Part shown: in pieces, positions 5,617-6,797 of the stretch
Layout: each line of letters starts with the position of its first letter
Numbering within the stretch: position 1 is the first letter of the stretch
NCBI GenBank assembly: GCA_030594665.1
Contig: JAUVET010000072.1
Coordinates: forward strand, 1-6,797
Direction: 5' to 3'
Source of the DNA: Methanosarcinaceae archaeon
GTDB lineage: Archaea; Halobacteriota; Methanosarcinia; Methanosarcinales; Methanosarcinaceae
DNA: 6,797 nucleotides
Translations under genes and position numbers: made by a program
Notes under the pieces: model-generated
Databases searched by the model: none
Seen by the model: only the letters and a program-made list of their open reading frames with translations
Told to the model about the DNA's origin: nothing

Positions 5617-5640
5617 ACGTAACCTTTTTAACCGATAAAA
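5614..5640 (+). promoter_or_regulatory. Probable tRNA-Pro promoter
   Basis: A perfect 10-bp palindrome GTTACGTAAC (5614-5623) runs into AACCTTTTTAACC (5621-5633). The AT-rich core 5625-5631 is about 35 bases before the tRNA, and CGATAAAATC (5633-5642) is about 26 bases before it. Either could serve as the TATA box, depending on leader length. Confidence 0.35.
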
Positions 5641-5663
5641 TCTATTGCAGAGGGTACCTTTCT

Positions 5664-5741
5664 GGGATAGTAGGGTAGCCTGGTCGATCCTCGAGCGTTT
5701 GGGACGCTTGGACTGCGGTTCAAATCCGCGCTATCCCACCA
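5664..5741 (+). tRNA. tRNA-Pro (anticodon TGG)
   Basis: A complete cloverleaf can be folded. The acceptor GGGATAG (5664-5670) pairs perfectly with CTATCCC (5731-5737), followed by discriminator A and an encoded CCA (5739-5741). The D arm is GGGT/ATCC with GG in the loop. The anticodon stem GAGCG/CGCTT encloses the loop TTTGGGA, giving anticodon TGG (5700-5702) with G37, as usual for proline tRNAs. The T arm is TGCGG/CCGCG with loop TTCAAAT. No intron is present. The A-tail overlaps the following terminator hairpin. Confidence 0.97.
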
Positions 5742-5759
5742 AATCTTTTTTTAGATTTG
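5740..5759 (+). terminator. T-tract terminator of tRNA-Pro
   Basis: CAAATCT (5740-5746) and AGATTTG (5753-5759) form a perfect inverted repeat around six T, and the + strand carries seven consecutive T (5746-5752) directly after the tRNA. The T run is the likely archaeal termination signal. The symmetry may be incidental, since its left arm includes the last two bases of the tRNA CCA. Confidence 0.6.
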
Positions 5760-5786
5760 ATTGTTGTCACATCGATTGCTTTTATT

Positions 5787-5807
5787 TACAATTGTATATA
5801 CTGTATA
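5787..5807 (+). promoter_or_regulatory. TATA box with overlapping dyads before the PAS-GAF gene
   Basis: TACAATTGTA (5787-5796) is a perfect palindrome that runs into GTATATAC (5794-5801), a TATA-like palindrome, and then TATACTGTATA (5797-5807). Transcription would start near 5823, leaving a leader of about 30 bases with GGGG at 5843-5846, 6 bases before the ATG. Dyads covering the TATA box could be a repressor site. Confidence 0.45.
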
Positions 5808-5852
5808 GAAACCTTTTTTTAGTTCTTGGTCAAATATTGTTTGGGGCAGTAC

Positions 5853-6797
5853 ATGGTAGAAATATCTCAATTGGAAAAGAAGATCGAAGAACTGGAAGAA
5901 CTTCAAAGATATAATCGTGGACTTATTGAAGCCAGTATTGATCCGATGCTGACTACGGATAATGAGGGGGTTATCACTGATGTGAATGAGCAGATGGTGA
6001 ATATAACCGGACACTCACGAAAAAGGCTCATTGGAACTCCTTTTAAAGAATATTTTACAGATCCTGAAGAAGCATATGAAGGCATCAAGGAAGCACTCGC
6101 CGAAAAGATGGTCAGGGATTATGAACTCACACTGGTATCCCAAACAGGTAAAGAGATCCCTGTATCTTACAATGCTACTGTATTTACTGATGCAGGAGGG
6201 AACGTAAAAGGTGTTTTTGCTGTTGCTCGTGACATGACTGAATATAAACGGCTTGAAAATGAACTTAAGAGCTACACCGAGAATCTGGAAGTTATGGTTG
6301 AGGACCGCACCGAAGAATTGAAGATACAGCAAGAGAAAGAATCTTCATACAATCAGATCATGACTGTATTGAACGCATCTATTGACCTGCACACAATGCT
6401 GACAGACGGATTAAATGAGATCGTAAAACACCTGAATGCGCCTTTTGGGATAGTCCATCTTTATGATGCCGAAAATAATGTACTAAAACCGGCAGCAACC
6501 CACGCTGTGAAAAAAGAGTTATTGACTGATCAATTCGAAGTGGGTGAAGGTATTCCGGGAGAGGCTGCACTTGAGCGCAAAACACTGATCGTTAAGGATA
6601 TACCGCAAAATAAGAAATACCAGATCAAGTTTGGGTTTATGGAAGCTGACCCAAAAACCATAATGAGTATTCCAATTGTTTTCCATAAAAAACTTCTTGG
6701 AACGATCGTGATCGGATTCATGACAGATGTTTCAGAGGATACACAACAGTTCTTACAGCGGGTCGTGAGCCAGTTTGGAATTGCCATTAACAATGCC
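5853..6797 (+). CDS. PAS-GAF sensory protein, probable histidine kinase (3' end missing)
   Basis: An open frame runs from the ATG at 5853 for 315 codons to the right edge without a stop, so the gene is cut by the window. The protein starts with a short coiled coil (about 5-22, rich in Glu/Lys/Leu), then a PAS domain (about 22-133) with TTDNEGVITDVNEQMVNITG, a TGKEIPVSYNA strand region and VARDMTEYKRLE at its end. A second coiled coil follows (about 133-165, ending VEDRTEEL), then a GAF domain (about 168-315) with VGEGIPGEAA, IVKDIP, SIPIVFHKKLLGTIVIG and QFGIAINNA. No signal peptide or membrane segment is seen, so it senses inside the cell. Family context suggests a C-terminal histidine kinase or another output domain beyond the window, but none is visible. 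A GGGG Shine-Dalgarno sequence supports the start. Confidence 0.9.
   Translation, partial: MVEISQLEKKIEELEELQRYNRGLIEASIDPMLTTDNEGVITDVNEQMVNITGHSRKRLIGTPFKEYFTDPEEAYEGIKEALAEKMVRDYELTLVSQTGKEIPVSYNATVFTDAGGNVKGVFAVARDMTEYKRLENELKSYTENLEVMVEDRTEELKIQQEKESSYNQIMTVLNASIDLHTMLTDGLNEIVKHLNAPFGIVHLYDAENNVLKPAATHAVKKELLTDQFEVGEGIPGEAALERKTLIVKDIPQNKKYQIKFGFMEADPKTIMSIPIVFHKKLLGTIVIGFMTDVSEDTQQFLQRVVSQFGIAINNA

Noticed and set aside
5664..5759. tRNA-Pro gene as an integration site for a mobile element
   Set aside because: No second copy of the tRNA 3' end, no integrase and no change of gene character downstream within the window.
5645..5914. 89-codon + strand frame running through the tRNA into the PAS-GAF gene
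   Set aside because: It spans the tRNA gene and its terminator and is out of frame with the PAS-GAF coding region.

Overview
The window most likely comes from an archaeon, probably a mesophilic methanogen or methanotroph of the Methanosarcinales type. The evidence is an archaeal-style 5S rRNA with a long terminal helix, archaeal TATA boxes 25-30 bases before likely transcript starts, T-tract terminators, a tRNA-Pro(TGG), an archaeal AIR synthase-related protein, a UbiX gene preceded by an LpdD-like gene, and a cytosolic PAS/GAF sensor of the kind abundant in that order. The genus cannot be fixed from sequence reading alone.

Left part (1-2227). A 5S rRNA gene on the + strand opens the window, perhaps as the end of an rRNA operon. 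It is followed by a GC-rich hairpin that probably terminates it. Converging on it is a two-gene minus-strand operon. This is hisH, the glutaminase subunit of imidazole glycerol phosphate synthase, followed by a PurM/HypE-fold AIR synthase-related protein of unknown activity. Both genes show the same start layout, RGG-ATG-NNN-ATG, in which the second ATG is correctly spaced from the Shine-Dalgarno sequence.

Middle (2228-2643). This is a 416-base divergent intergenic region. It holds the hisH promoter, a possible 28-codon ORF, a second copy of a 31-base element also found just after the 5S gene, a 63-base stretch lacking G, and a tandem 15-base operator-like repeat upstream of the rightward operon. 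The two 31-base elements lie in the same orientation and bracket the hisH operon.

Right-hand gene run (2644-5571, + strand). It comprises an HD-domain phosphohydrolase of the SAMHD1/dNTPase-like COG1078 group, an overlapping LpdD-like putative prenylated-flavin chaperone, UbiX flavin prenyltransferase, and an ABC-2 type permease that starts 3 bases after ubiX. The LpdD-like/UbiX pair points to manufacture and delivery of prenylated FMN to a UbiD-family decarboxylase. In archaea one such client is anhydromevalonate phosphate decarboxylase of the archaeal mevalonate pathway. No UbiD gene and no ABC ATPase gene are in the window.

End (5572-6797). A tRNA-Pro(TGG) gene with encoded CCA and its own promoter and T-rich terminator is followed by a PAS-GAF signalling protein that runs off the right edge. 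No mobile element, CRISPR array or obviously foreign segment was found. The best leads for something undescribed are the HD/LpdD-like/UbiX linkage, the 31-base direct repeats around the hisH operon, and the tandem inverted-repeat operator.
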